Source of the DNA: QHWT01 sp963755695
GTDB taxonomy: Bacteria > Acidobacteriota > Vicinamibacteria > Vicinamibacterales > 2-12-FULL-66-21
Direction of reading: 5' to 3'
Assembly (NCBI GenBank): GCA_963755695.1
Contig: CAVWLB010000008.1
Span: 372,001 to 436,000, forward strand
DNA: 64,000 nucleotides
Shown here piece after piece: positions 18,752 to 27,203 of this stretch; position 1 is the stretch's first letter; each line of letters starts with the position of its first letter. A program made the translations under genes and the position numbers. The notes below the pieces were generated by a model. It saw only the letters and a program-made list of their open reading frames with translations. It ran no database searches and was not told the origin of the DNA.

Positions 18752-19579
18752 TGACCGCGCCTCCAGCTCGCGGCGGCTGAAGGCCTCTTCCTTGAGCCCG
18801 TGTTGTAGTCGATCTTCTCCACGACGAGCTCGGTGCGGGTCTTGTCGAGAGCGTTGGTCATCGACGACTCGAACACCGTCCAGATGCCCTGCACCTGTTG
18901 AAACGGCGCACGGTATAGACCTTCTGTTTCTCGTTGCGCCGGTTGTAGATGTCGGCGTGGACGACGACGAAACTATCTTTCAGCACGAGCGACACGACGC
19001 GCGGAAACTGCGCGCCGGCGATCCTTGCGCCGCGACTCGAGCCGCCATGCGGGACGGACGACGCCATCGGCGCGCCGTCCACGACGCGTTCTCGTCCGAT
19101 CGAGCGCGTAGGAGTAGTCATCGAACTCGCGGCCGCCGATGTCTTCGTAGGTGAAGTCGCTGCCGACGAAGCTCTCCTGCGCCTCGCGAGCCGGCGATGC
19201 GCCGCACCCGGCCGAGCGAGGGCAGAAACAGGAACCGCTCGTCTTCGGTCTTCGGATGCTCCCAGACGAGGAAGCCGGTGCCGCGGATGTCGTTCGGATA
19301 GGTGAAGCGGATCAGCAGTCGATCGCCGTCGGGCGCCGTCCGTGCTGCGCCGGGGTTGTCGCGCCCGCGCAGCGTCACGATCGACAGCGCCCGCTCGCGG
19401 GCGCGATCGTGACGGTCGAAGAGCTTCATCCGCATCTCGGCTCGCGAATCGCGGCCGGTATCGCGATCCTGGACGCGGCGGGCGATCTGCTCAGCCGTCA
19501 AGCTTGGTGGGACCGCAGACACGCCGACCGAGCTGGAGGCGACGGCCATCCAGAGCAGAGAACTCGCGAGGGATCGCAT
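18752..19579 (-). pseudogene. Outer-membrane lipoprotein-sorting (LolA-like) protein, frameshifted
   Basis: Signal peptide from the ATG at 19579 (MRSLASSLLWMAVASSSVGV). Then a LolA-like beta-sheet with AEQIARRVQDRDTGRDSRAEM, LIRFTYPNDIRGTGFLVWEH and DERFLFLPSLGRVRRIAG, hallmark segments of the family that accompanies MMPL transporters. After about 19200 the frame is lost. Other frames continue SFVGSDFTYEDIGGREFDDY, then DSFVVVHADIYNRRNEKQKV and SSMTNALDKTRTELVVEKID, all in family order. Three or more indels. Divergent from the UXX-star gene across a 75-base spacer with a dyad. Confidence 0.7.
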
Positions 19580-19591
19580 GCACTCCGATTA

Positions 19592-19607
19592 TGTGAAGCA
19601 TTTCACA
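19592..19607. promoter_or_regulatory. TGTGAA-N4-TTCACA dyad operator
   Basis: Perfect inverted repeat TGTGAAGCATTTCACA in the 75-base divergent spacer between the LolA-like/RND operon and the UXX-star gene. It equals the CRP consensus TGTGA-N6-TCACA and would equally suit a TetR-type repressor. No regulator gene is adjacent. Confidence 0.5.
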
Positions 19608-19654
19608 AGCGAGCAAGCGCGCCGGGCGGGCCCGTCCCGTCCTAGAATTCAGTC

Positions 19655-19870
19655 ATGGTCACGATTTTCGGGAAAGACTCCTGCCCGTATACCAACGCAG
19701 CCCGGGACGATTACCAGGCCCGCGGCCTCGCGGTCGAGTACGTCAACGTCAAGAAGAACGCCGACGGCCTCGATCGAATGCTGCGTTACAGCAACGGCAG
19801 GCGGCAGGTGCCGGTGATCGTCGAGGACGGCAAGGTCACGATCGGCTTCGGTGGCACGTGAGGCGTGTAG
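19655..19870 (+). CDS. UXX-star selenoprotein, glutaredoxin-like (in-frame TGA read as Sec)
   Basis: Thioredoxin-fold protein starting MVTIFGKDSCPYTNAARDDY, with Cys10 in CPYT (monothiol-type) and the cis-Pro strand RQVPVIVEDGKVTIGFGGT. Translation would stop at TGA 19859-19861, but the next codons are GGC GTG TAG, i.e. U-G-V-stop. This is exactly the U-x-x-stop end that names the UXX-star (seleno)protein family, as I recall it. Read this way the protein has 71 residues with Sec69. A stem-loop follows the TGA at the distance expected of a bacterial SECIS. Likely a redox or peroxide-handling protein. No sel genes lie in the window, so decoding capacity is unverified. Confidence 0.75.
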
Positions 19871-19891
19871 TCAGGCGCCCGTTGGGCGTCT
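19862..19891 (+). promoter_or_regulatory. Candidate bacterial SECIS element
   Basis: Downstream of the TGA, 19873-19880 (AGGCGCCC) pairs with 19884-19891 (GGGCGTCT) with one G-U pair, closing a GTT loop. The loop starts 19 nt after the TGA and its first base is G. Both fit the known bacterial SECIS rule (small apical loop with G in the first two bases, 16-37 nt from UGA). Confidence 0.55.
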
Positions 19892-19904
19892 CTCCGGGCG
19901 TCAG

Positions 19905-19937
19905 GCTTCGGCCCTCCAGGCTTCGGGCTTCAGGCGG
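19905..19937. repeat. Word-repeat block, GGCTTCGG words
   Basis: Short run of CAGGCTTCGGCCCTCCAGG and CTTCGGGCTTCAGG words between the convergent UXX-star and thioesterase genes. Confidence 0.65.
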
Positions 19938-20378
19938 CTAAGACAGCAGGGCGCGGATGTTGTCCGGGATAGGAACAGGCTTTTCCTCTGCGTAGTCGTA
20001 CATGACCTGCACCGTGCGCGCGGTTGCGACGATCTGCCCTTGCGCGTCGACTATCTCGTAGTCGTAGGTGAAACTGGTGCGGCCGATCTTTGCCACCCGC
20101 ATGCGGATGTCCAGGGTCTCGCCGAATCGCGCCGCGCGGCGGTAATCGCACTCCGCATGCGCGATGATCACGCCCAGCAGGTCGGGTGGCTCGGTCGAGG
20201 TCCAACTCTCCGATGATCGAAGCCGGGACTGCGCCGGGCGCGGCGCAAACCCCCAGGACGTCTGCCAGTGCGCCAGCCGCGTCTGCTCCAGGTAGGTGAA
20301 ATACACGGCGTTGTTCACGTGTCCCATCGGGTCGCAGTCGCGAAAGCGGACTTGAAGGCGGTGGACGAAATGGCTCAT
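19938..20378 (-). CDS. Acyl-CoA thioesterase, YbgC-like hotdog fold
   Basis: 146 residues. Starts with the 4HBT signature VRFRDCDPMGHVNNAVYFTY, in which the Asp of DPMGHVNN is the catalytic acid of 4-hydroxybenzoyl-CoA thioesterase-type enzymes, followed by the long helix LEQTRLAHWQTSWG and the strands HAECDYRRAARFGETLDIRM. Hydrolyses acyl-CoA or aryl-CoA in the cytoplasm; chain preference unknown. Convergent with the UXX-star gene and separated by a word-repeat block from the CxxCH protein on the same strand. Confidence 0.88.
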   Translation of the reverse strand: MSHFVHRLQVRFRDCDPMGHVNNAVYFTYLEQTRLAHWQTSWGFAPRPAQSRLRSSESWTSTEPPDLLGVIIAHAECDYRRAARFGETLDIRMRVAKIGRTSFTYDYEIVDAQGQIVATARTVQVMYDYAEEKPVPIPDNIRALLS

Positions 20379-20384
20379 GGCTGA

Positions 20385-20509
20385 TGGCTCAAGGCTTAGA
20401 CCGTCGAGACAGATTAGCGCGGCAGCAGCTGAATGCTAAAGCCCGAGGGCCGAGGGCCGAGGGCCAAAGCCTGGACCCCGGAGTCCAGAGCCTGGAGCCC
20501 GAAGCCCGT
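20385..20509. repeat. Word-repeat block, GGGCCGA words
   Basis: Tandem CCGAGGGCCGAGGGCC words plus GGAGTCCAGAGCCTGGAGCCCG in the spacer between the thioesterase and the CxxCH gene. Confidence 0.7.
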
Positions 20510-23500
20510 CTAGTGCGCTCCCGATCTGGTGTCTTTGAGGAAGGCCAGGAGATCTGCCACTTCCTGCCGGGTCAACTGCTCCGCCAATCCAGGCGGCATC
20601 AGCGAGACGGTGCCAGGCTGCACATCGGCGATGTCCTTGCGCAGGATCCGGGTTTCTTCACCCGTGCTCGAAACGAGGACCATCTCGTCGAGCAGATCGC
20701 TGCGCAGCACGCCGCCGCGAACTTCCCCCGACGTGGTGGTCACGACGACGGGCTCGTAGCCGCGAGCGAAACTCGCACTTGGAAAGACGACGGCCTCGAG
20801 GAGGTCCCGCTCGCTGCGAATCTGGCCAATGCGCGTCAGATCCGGCCCGACCCGCCCGCCCACATAGCCAACGGTATGGCAGGACATGCAACCAACCTTG
20901 GGGCTATTGAAAACAGCCTGACCGCGGCGCACGTCACCTCCCTGAACGGTCGCGAGCAGCTCTTCGAGCCGCTGGGCCTGCGCAGCAGAATCCACGCGAA
21001 GCGACGCGAGAAGGACCTCTCCCTGCCTCTGCACGGAAAGCGGGTACTTCGCGAGTCGCGGACGGAGAATATCCGCGCGTACGGCGGATTTGCCGCTCGA
21101 CTCCTTCATCGCCGAGATCAGCGCCAGTCCCAGTGCTTCGTCGCCGGCATTGTCGAATGCCGGAAGGAGACGCGGAAGTTCCAACGGGCCAGCGGTCCTG
21201 ACAACCTCCGTCAGTGCCACCAGTTGATTCCGCTCGAGCCTGGCCTTCTCGACGACGGCCGCGGCGAGCGCGCGAAGAGACGCCGAGCTCGACGGCTGCA
21301 GGTTCGCCCGCAGAAGATCGAAGAGCGCCGGATCGACCGAGGTGAGGCCACCGGGAATGACGCTCAGAGCGCTCAGCCTGAGTCCGTCCGGTCGAGACGC
21401 ATCGTGCGCGACGCGCAACAGTGCCGCGGATATCTGTGACGTCGACTCGTCTGGCACAGCGGTCGCACGCAGGACGCCAATTGCGTGTTCCGTCAGCTCG
21501 CCGTCGGGACTCTCCAACGCGCGATTGATTGGCGCGACCCACGAAGCGGGAAGAGTCTTGACGCGGGCCTTCGCCATCGCCGCGAGTACGATGGCCCGCG
21601 ACTCGGTGGACATCGCGCGATTGGCTGTCGTCGCGAGCAGATTCTGGATCGCGGGACTCTCACTGAACTGGGCGAGCTTGAGTTGCAGGTCGTTGAGCTC
21701 GGGCGGAGCAAGATTCGGCGCGCTCAGGCGCTCCTGAAAGAAATCGGCAAGATCGCTGCCCCACTCCGGATGATGGTCGGCAATCCACCAGGCAGTCTCC
21801 TTCAGGACCGGGTCGGGTGATTCGAGGAGAGAGATCACTTGCTTCGGCTGCAGTCCGCCGTGGTCCATCTGGTCGACCGCAATCAACGCCACACGCTTTG
21901 CGTGAGAAGACGAGGACTGCAGTCCAGTGGCGGTCGCACGCCAGTCGCCAATCTCGATCAGCGCGTAGCTCACCGAATGCTCGAGCACGCGATCGAGCGG
22001 TGAGGCTGCGGTCGCGAGCAACACGGGCACCGCCCGCGAATCACCAATGCGTCCAAGCGCCTCCGCCGCCGCTCGCTGAACCGCCGGAGCGCCGGACTCC
22101 AAGGCCTTGATCAAGGCGGGCACGGCCGCGCGATCGCGCCAAAGGCCGGCGCCGTGAATTGCGCTCTGCTGCACGGCCTCGTCGCGATCGGTGAGCGCGA
22201 GCCGGGCGGCCTCGGTGGCTGGTCCAGGGCCGATGCGCGTCAGCGACCAGACGGCGTTCAGGCGTGCATCCGACGATGAGGATCTCTCGAGGACGTCTGC
22301 AAGTCCCGGAACGGCGGACCTTCCAATTGCCGCCAGCCGATCGATCGCTCGATTGCGCACGAAGGGCCTCGGGTCGTCGAGCAGGCGGACCAACTCCGCC
22401 GGGTTCATGGTGTTCCAGGCCAGCTTCAGCCCACGTGGATCGACGACAGCCGGGACACCGAGACGACGGACGCGATAGATCGCTCCGAGCACGTCGGGCT
22501 TCGCGAGCTGCGACGTTGGACAACAGAGCTTGTACCAGCCGCCGGTGTCGACAACCAGCAGGCTCCCGTCAGCATCTTCGAGAACGTCCGTGGGATGAAA
22601 GTCCTGGCTGTTCGAGATGACGAAATCCGAGTCAATGCTCTTGAAGGTGGCTCCGCTCGGCTCCAGCACGTGACGGGTCACCTTGTGCATGTTGAACAGC
22701 ACGGCGAAGACGTTGTCCTGGTACTCGTCGCCAAACACACGGGACGCATAGCGGGTCAAGCCGGCCGGAGCAGCAGGACCGAACTGGCTCAGGGCCGGCA
22801 TGAGATCGCCGGTCCGCTTGTGACCGTCGATGACGCGGTGAGGCTTGCCGTAGACGCCGCCGTACACGGCGTGAATCAACGCGTCGCGCCGGCCAAGCTG
22901 CGGATGCTCCAGGAATGTCGCGGTCAGGATCCGTTCGCCGGTGGGTGTGAAGGCGACGTCGACCGGATTGTCCATGCCCCCGGTCATCACCGGTTCGACG
23001 AGCCGGTCGTCCGGTCGGCGTCGGAAGATGTGCGCGGCGCTCGTGATGAACGGGGTCTGTCCCGGGCGTTCGTAGGTCTGCTCGGCAAACGCCCCTTTCG
23101 TCCAGTAGATCCAGCCGTCAGGACCCAGGTACGGTCCGTGCAGATCGTTGGCGCAACTGGTCAGCGTCTTTCCCTGGAACCATTCCTCGCGTTGATCGGC
23201 GACGCCGTCGCCGTCCTTGTCGGTCAATTTCCAGATGCTTGGCGGCGCAGCCACATAGAGTGAGCCGTCGTGCCACATCGTGCCTTCTGGAAACATCATG
23301 CGGTCGGCAAACACAACCGACTTGTCGAAGCGTCCGTCGCCGTCGGTGTCTTCGAGCCGCACGATCCGGTGAGGCTTGTCGGCAAGCTGCTTCTCGACCT
23401 TGTCGTTCGATCCGGACGAATCGGCGACGTAGAGCCGACCCTCTTCGTCGAAGTCGGCGACGATTGGCCGGTTGACGAGCGGCGGCCCCGCGACACGTTC

Positions 23501-23632
23501 GATCTCGAAGCCGGGTGGGACAGTGAGCCGAAGTTCAGTCGATGGGGATTGCCCGCCGGCAGACAGGAAGGCGGCGGCGGCGACGATGACGCATCCAACG
23601 CCGAGTCCAGAACACCCGGTTCTCACGCTCAT
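20510..23632 (-). CDS. PVC-type heme-binding CxxCH protein with sorbosone-like propeller and HEAT repeats
   Basis: 1040 residues with a signal peptide (VIVAAAAFLSAGGQSPST). Residues about 35-400 match the membrane-bound dehydrogenase/sorbosone-type beta-propeller (ADFDEEGRLYVADSSG, GMDNPVDVAFTPTGERILT, SQDFHPTDVLEDADGSLLVVDTG). About 420-850 are HEAT-like helical repeats (DPRPFVRNRAIDRLAAIG, GAPAVQRAAAEALGRIGDSR). The C-terminal cytochrome c domain has the heme motif CMSCHTVG, GPDLTRIGQ and a later Met ligand region. Such proteins are abundant in Planctomycetes, Verrucomicrobia and Acidobacteriota and probably oxidise sugars or other substrates in the periplasm. It stands alone, with no partner dehydrogenase nearby. 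Confidence 0.9.
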   Translation of the reverse strand: MSVRTGCSGLGVGCVIVAAAAFLSAGGQSPSTELRLTVPPGFEIERVAGPPLVNRPIVADFDEEGRLYVADSSGSNDKVEKQLADKPHRIVRLEDTDGDGRFDKSVVFADRMMFPEGTMWHDGSLYVAAPPSIWKLTDKDGDGVADQREEWFQGKTLTSCANDLHGPYLGPDGWIYWTKGAFAEQTYERPGQTPFITSAAHIFRRRPDDRLVEPVMTGGMDNPVDVAFTPTGERILTATFLEHPQLGRRDALIHAVYGGVYGKPHRVIDGHKRTGDLMPALSQFGPAAPAGLTRYASRVFGDEYQDNVFAVLFNMHKVTRHVLEPSGATFKSIDSDFVISNSQDFHPTDVLEDADGSLLVVDTGGWYKLCCPTSQLAKPDVLGAIYRVRRLGVPAVVDPRGLKLAWNTMNPAELVRLLDDPRPFVRNRAIDRLAAIGRSAVPGLADVLERSSSSDARLNAVWSLTRIGPGPATEAARLALTDRDEAVQQSAIHGAGLWRDRAAVPALIKALESGAPAVQRAAAEALGRIGDSRAVPVLLATAASPLDRVLEHSVSYALIEIGDWRATATGLQSSSSHAKRVALIAVDQMDHGGLQPKQVISLLESPDPVLKETAWWIADHHPEWGSDLADFFQERLSAPNLAPPELNDLQLKLAQFSESPAIQNLLATTANRAMSTESRAIVLAAMAKARVKTLPASWVAPINRALESPDGELTEHAIGVLRATAVPDESTSQISAALLRVAHDASRPDGLRLSALSVIPGGLTSVDPALFDLLRANLQPSSSASLRALAAAVVEKARLERNQLVALTEVVRTAGPLELPRLLPAFDNAGDEALGLALISAMKESSGKSAVRADILRPRLAKYPLSVQRQGEVLLASLRVDSAAQAQRLEELLATVQGGDVRRGQAVFNSPKVGCMSCHTVGYVGGRVGPDLTRIGQIRSERDLLEAVVFPSASFARGYEPVVVTTTSGEVRGGVLRSDLLDEMVLVSSTGEETRILRKDIADVQPGTVSLMPPGLAEQLTRQEVADLLAFLKDTRSGAH

Positions 23633-23739
23633 CGGTCACTCTTCCCCGCGACTCCGCTTCGATCCGCTGACCGAAATTGCCGGCCGATGATAGCACCAGC
23701 CGCTTCGTCGGGAGCTCAATGGCCGGGCCTCGCCACACT

Positions 23740-23955
23740 CCGCGCAGCGTGCGGCGAAGACGGTCTCACGCAGGGGCGCAAGGGCGCAAAAGGCCAGATG
23801 CCAGAGGCGGAACGGTGCTCAACGATCTGGACGTCTACCGCGTGACAACCAAATGAAGTGGCTGCGCTGCTGCCTTCGCCGCCGCGCTTCGCGCGGCGAA
23901 GACTCATTCCGCAGTCTTTTTGGCGCCCTTGCGCCATGGCGTGAGTCTTACGAGA
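23740..23955. repeat. Inverted word-repeat element, TCACGCA-GGGCGCA type
   Basis: The left end reads TCTCACGCAGGGGCGCAAGG and the right end is its approximate reverse complement (GCGCCCTTGCGCCATGGCG, then TGAGTC). A strong inner hairpin CTTCGCCGCCGCGC/CGCGCGGCGAAG lies in between. Same ends as the element at 35.15-35.46 kb. The remaining bases 23633-23739 and 23956-24080 show nothing else. Confidence 0.65.
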
Positions 23956-24080
23956 CAAGCCGTACTTTCAGATCTTGCGGTCGCGCGAATCGACCTGGAT
24001 GTGCTTCAGCACAGTGAGTTACCGGCCGCGCGAGCACAAAGTCTTTGAACATTTCATGTCGAACCTTTAGCATTGCCGAC

Positions 24081-25670
24081 GTGTCCTCTCCCGAAGAATT
24101 CACCGACCGAGAGCGTCGGATCCTGCAACCGTATTTCAGCAACACCGACTCGCATATTTTTGCGCTGACCAATCTCCCCGAGACCGTGAAGGGCGCCCTT
24201 TTCGCGCGCTATTCGCGGTCGTCCAAGTCTCTCCGCCGGTTGTTTCTCGACGAGTTCGCCGGCGAACTGGCCAGCGCACCGGTCCCGGTTCAGGGCAGCG
24301 TGGGTATTGCGCGAGCGGAAAAACTTTACGCGAAGGTCTTCAACGAGTACGGCGACGATTCGGTCGCCCAGCTCGGCGGCGCGCACATCGCCTGCGAATA
24401 CGTCTCGAACGTGCTGACCAAGGTGCTCGAGTGGGGCCGCCTGATGGCGTATCTCGAGCAGTCCACGCGCTACGTCCCCTACACCGACCAGCTGCGCGGC
24501 CGCTGGCGGTATCACTTGCCGGCCGAACTTCGCGGCAGCCTGCGCGCCCGCTACATGCGGACCCTGGATGACCAGTTCGAGACGTATGCGCGGCTGATCG
24601 ATCCGATGCAGCGCTACTTCGCCGCCAAGTATCCGAAGGCCGAGCAGGATTCCGACGCGGTGCATCGCACGGCCACGCGCGCCAAGGCGCTGGACACGCT
24701 GCGCGGCATGCTGCCGGCCGCCACGCAATCAAACGTCGGTATCTATGGCACGGGACAGGCGTTCGAAGCGCTGCTCCTGCGGATGCGCGCACATCCGCTC
24801 GTCGAAGTGCGCGAGTGCGCGGTCCTCATGCTGCGCGAGCTCCGAAAGGTCATCCCTTCGTTCCTGACCCGCGTCGATCAGCCGGATCGCGGTGAACGTT
24901 GGAGCGAGTATTTCCGCAGCGCGCGCGAGGACACGCAGCGAGTCGCGAACACCCTGCTCGAAGACATCGAGGCCGAGACGCGCGACGAAGTATCGCTGAC
25001 CGACTTCGACCCCGACGGCGAGGTCAAGGTCGTCGCTGCGGCTCTGTACCCAGTCTCGGATCTACCGGACGATCAATTGCTGGCTGCCGCCCGCGGGATG
25101 TCGGCAGATCAGCGAAGCTCGGTCCTCCAGGCATACCTCGGCGAGCGCACCAATCGGCGACACCGCCCCGGACGTGCGTTCGAACGCACCGCGTATCGCT
25201 TCGATGTGTTGACCGACTACGGTGCTTTTCGCGATCTCCAGCGGCACCGGCTGCTCACCCTGGAATGGCAGCCGCTCTCGACCCGTCACGGCTACTCGGA
25301 ACCGGATGCCATCCGCGACGCCGGACTTCTCGACGACTGGACCCGGACGATGAACGCGTCCGCGGAGCTGTACGACCAGCTGACATCCTCAGGCCTGCAC
25401 GACGTCGCGCCATACGCCGTGTCGATGGCGTTCCGGGTGCGGTTCTATCTCGACATGAACGCGCGCGAGGCGATGCACCTCATCGAGCTCCGCACCGCCC
25501 CGCAAGGGCATCCCGCCTACCGCCGCGTCTGCCAGCGGATGCACCAGCTGATCGCCGAGCGGGCGGGCCACCACGCGATCGCGGCGGCGATGAAATTCGT
25601 CGACCACTCCGAGGTGGAACTCGAACGGTTGAAGTCCGAGCGCGAGCTGGAGAAGAAGCGCGGAAGGTGA
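24081..25670 (+). CDS. Two-domain ThyX-like (FAD-dependent thymidylate synthase-like) protein
   Basis: 529 residues from the GTG at 24081 (a TTG at 24045 is in frame but upstream of conserved sequence). It holds two ThyX-type units. The N-terminal half has YGDDSVAQLGGAHIACEYVS and MAYLEQSTRYVPY, the substrate-binding EQSTRY but no RHR. The C-terminal half has FRDLQRHRLLTLEWQPLSTR, RHR followed by Ser but with nine rather than seven residues between. ThyX is normally a roughly 230-residue homotetramer methylating dUMP with FADH2 and methylene-THF. Whether this fused form makes dTMP is uncertain. No thyA seen in the window. Confidence 0.8.
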   Translation: MSSPEEFTDRERRILQPYFSNTDSHIFALTNLPETVKGALFARYSRSSKSLRRLFLDEFAGELASAPVPVQGSVGIARAEKLYAKVFNEYGDDSVAQLGGAHIACEYVSNVLTKVLEWGRLMAYLEQSTRYVPYTDQLRGRWRYHLPAELRGSLRARYMRTLDDQFETYARLIDPMQRYFAAKYPKAEQDSDAVHRTATRAKALDTLRGMLPAATQSNVGIYGTGQAFEALLLRMRAHPLVEVRECAVLMLRELRKVIPSFLTRVDQPDRGERWSEYFRSAREDTQRVANTLLEDIEAETRDEVSLTDFDPDGEVKVVAAALYPVSDLPDDQLLAAARGMSADQRSSVLQAYLGERTNRRHRPGRAFERTAYRFDVLTDYGAFRDLQRHRLLTLEWQPLSTRHGYSEPDAIRDAGLLDDWTRTMNASAELYDQLTSSGLHDVAPYAVSMAFRVRFYLDMNAREAMHLIELRTAPQGHPAYRRVCQRMHQLIAERAGHHAIAAAMKFVDHSEVELERLKSERELEKKRGR

Positions 25671-25671
25671 A

Positions 25672-25896
25672 CTTGACAATCGAAACTTCGAAGGAAGCCC
25701 GAAGAAGTCGAAGGAGCCAGACTAAATTGTTCTTGTCGACACGGTAAATCTGACAATCGAAGGACTCGAAGGGAAAACGAAGACATCGAAGGAGCCCAAG
25801 CCCAATCCTTTTTCCTTCGCCTCTTTAAATGTGTTCTCCTTCGAAATTAGATGTGTTCTCCTTCGATTCCTTCGCTCTTCCTTCGAACCTTCGATT
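25672..25896. repeat. Word-repeat block, TCGAAGGA inverted arms
   Basis: Fills the spacer between the convergent ThyX-like and def genes. The left arm (AATCGAAACTTCGAAGGAAG) and the reverse complement of the right arm (AATCGAAGGTTCGAAGGAAG) match at most positions over about 45 bases. Inner copies include ATGTGTTCTCCTTCGA twice. Confidence 0.85.
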
Positions 25897-25897
25897 G

Positions 25898-26473
25898 TTA
25901 CTCTTCTGGCACGGTCCGCCTCGCATTCCAGAACCTGCCGAACTCGTCGAGGAACGTCAGAGTGTCGAACGATTTCATCCGATCGAAGAACAGCACGCCG
26001 TCGAGGTGGTCGGTCTCGTGCTGGATGACGCGGGCGGTGAAGCCGCGGGCGCGAATCTCGACACGGCGGCCGGTCCGGTCGTACGCCTTCACCTGGATCT
26101 CGCGGGCGCGCGGCACCCTCCCGCGGATATCCGGAATGCTCAGGCAGCCTTCCCAGTCTTCGTCGATCGCACTCCCGACGGGGGTAATCTCCGGATTGAT
26201 CAGCGCCATGAGCGGCACGCGCTCCTGGTCGCGATCGTCCTCGTCCTCGTCGGGCTCGAGGCCAGGTTCCGGCGAGAATCCGGCCACGAACAACCGCAAC
26301 GACACGTGCACCTGCGGCGCTGCCAGCCCCACCCCCTGGTACTCCCTCATCGTCTCGAACATGTCGTCGATCAGTTGTTGCAGACGCGGCGACTTGATGT
26401 CGCCCGGATCGATGGCCTTCGCGCGCACGCGCAGCACCGGGTGACCCATTCGCGCGACTTTGAGAATCGACAT
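25898..26473 (-). CDS. def: Peptide deformylase
   Basis: 191 residues. Removes the N-formyl group from nascent proteins in the cytoplasm. All three family motifs are intact: GVGLAAPQV (motif 1), EGCLSIP with metal ligand Cys110 (motif 2) and QHETDHLDG with His152, Glu153 and His156 (motif 3). An acidic insertion (GLEPDEDEDDRDQE, about 71-84) lies between motifs 1 and 2 and is longer than in E. coli Def. Divergent from the NUDIX gene with only 25 bases between starts. Confidence 0.96.
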   Translation of the reverse strand: MSILKVARMGHPVLRVRAKAIDPGDIKSPRLQQLIDDMFETMREYQGVGLAAPQVHVSLRLFVAGFSPEPGLEPDEDEDDRDQERVPLMALINPEITPVGSAIDEDWEGCLSIPDIRGRVPRAREIQVKAYDRTGRRVEIRARGFTARVIQHETDHLDGVLFFDRMKSFDTLTFLDEFGRFWNARRTVPEE

Positions 26474-26498
26474 AAGACATCGATTATATAAAGGAGAG

Positions 26499-27011
26499 AT
26501 GGACTACCGCTTCTGCCCGAGGTGCGGGGGCTCGCTCGCGAAGCGGAGCCTGCGGCCGGTCGATCCGGAGCGGCTGGTGTGCACCGCGTGCGACTTCGTG
26601 TTCTACCTCGATCCCAAGGTCGCGGTGGGCACGATTATCCGAATGCCCGACTCGCAGCTCGTGCTGGTGCGTCGGGCAATCGAGCCGGGCTACGGACTCT
26701 GGGTATTCCCCGGCGGCTACGTCGATCGTGGCGAGGAGCTTGGCGCCGCAGCGATTCGCGAAGCCCGCGAGGAGTCCGGCCTCGACGTCGCCCTCGACGG
26801 CCTCATCAATATCTACTCGTACGCCGGCAACGCCCCGATCATCGTCGTGTATGCCGCAACGGTCCTCGGCGGAGAACTGTGTGGGGACGATGAGTGCCTG
26901 GAGGCGCGCCTGTTTCACGCCGATAAGATCCCATGGGACGAACTGGCGTTCCGCAGCACCAGCGAGGCTCTGCGCGACTACTTGAGAGGGGTCAGAATCG
27001 GCGAAACCTAA
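26499..27011 (+). CDS. NUDIX hydrolase with N-terminal zinc ribbon
   Basis: 170 residues from the ATG at 26499, which has a clear AAGGAGAG ribosome binding site. The N-terminus is a zinc ribbon (FCPRCGG ... CTACDF). The Nudix box GGYVDRGEELGAAAIREARE followed by ESGL is complete. The domain order resembles NudC-like or ADP-ribose pyrophosphatase-type proteins, hydrolysing a nucleoside diphosphate derivative; the exact substrate is unknown. Divergent start next to def. Confidence 0.9.
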   Translation: MDYRFCPRCGGSLAKRSLRPVDPERLVCTACDFVFYLDPKVAVGTIIRMPDSQLVLVRRAIEPGYGLWVFPGGYVDRGEELGAAAIREAREESGLDVALDGLINIYSYAGNAPIIVVYAATVLGGELCGDDECLEARLFHADKIPWDELAFRSTSEALRDYLRGVRIGET

Positions 27012-27170
27012 TGATTGGGTGAATGGTGGATTGGACGATTTGGTGAATTGTTGTTTCGTTGGTAACCTGCCTTGACCATGCCGGCGTCGCCGGCCCGGTC
27101 AAATCACCAAATCACCAAATCACCAAATCGCCAAATCAGCAAATCACTAAATCACCAAATCATTAATTCC
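27012..27170. repeat. Word-repeat block, AATCACCAA / TTGGTGAAT inverted arms
   Basis: Left part carries GATTGGGTGAATGG and GATTTGGTGAATTG words; right part has about eight tandem AAATCACC/AAATCGCC words in opposite orientation. The inverse arms could fold into a hairpin between the NUDIX and lipoprotein genes. Same word at 43.29 kb. Confidence 0.85.
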
Positions 27171-27203
27171 GCCTCCCTCCCTGGGCCTCACCCCGGATTT
27201 GTC

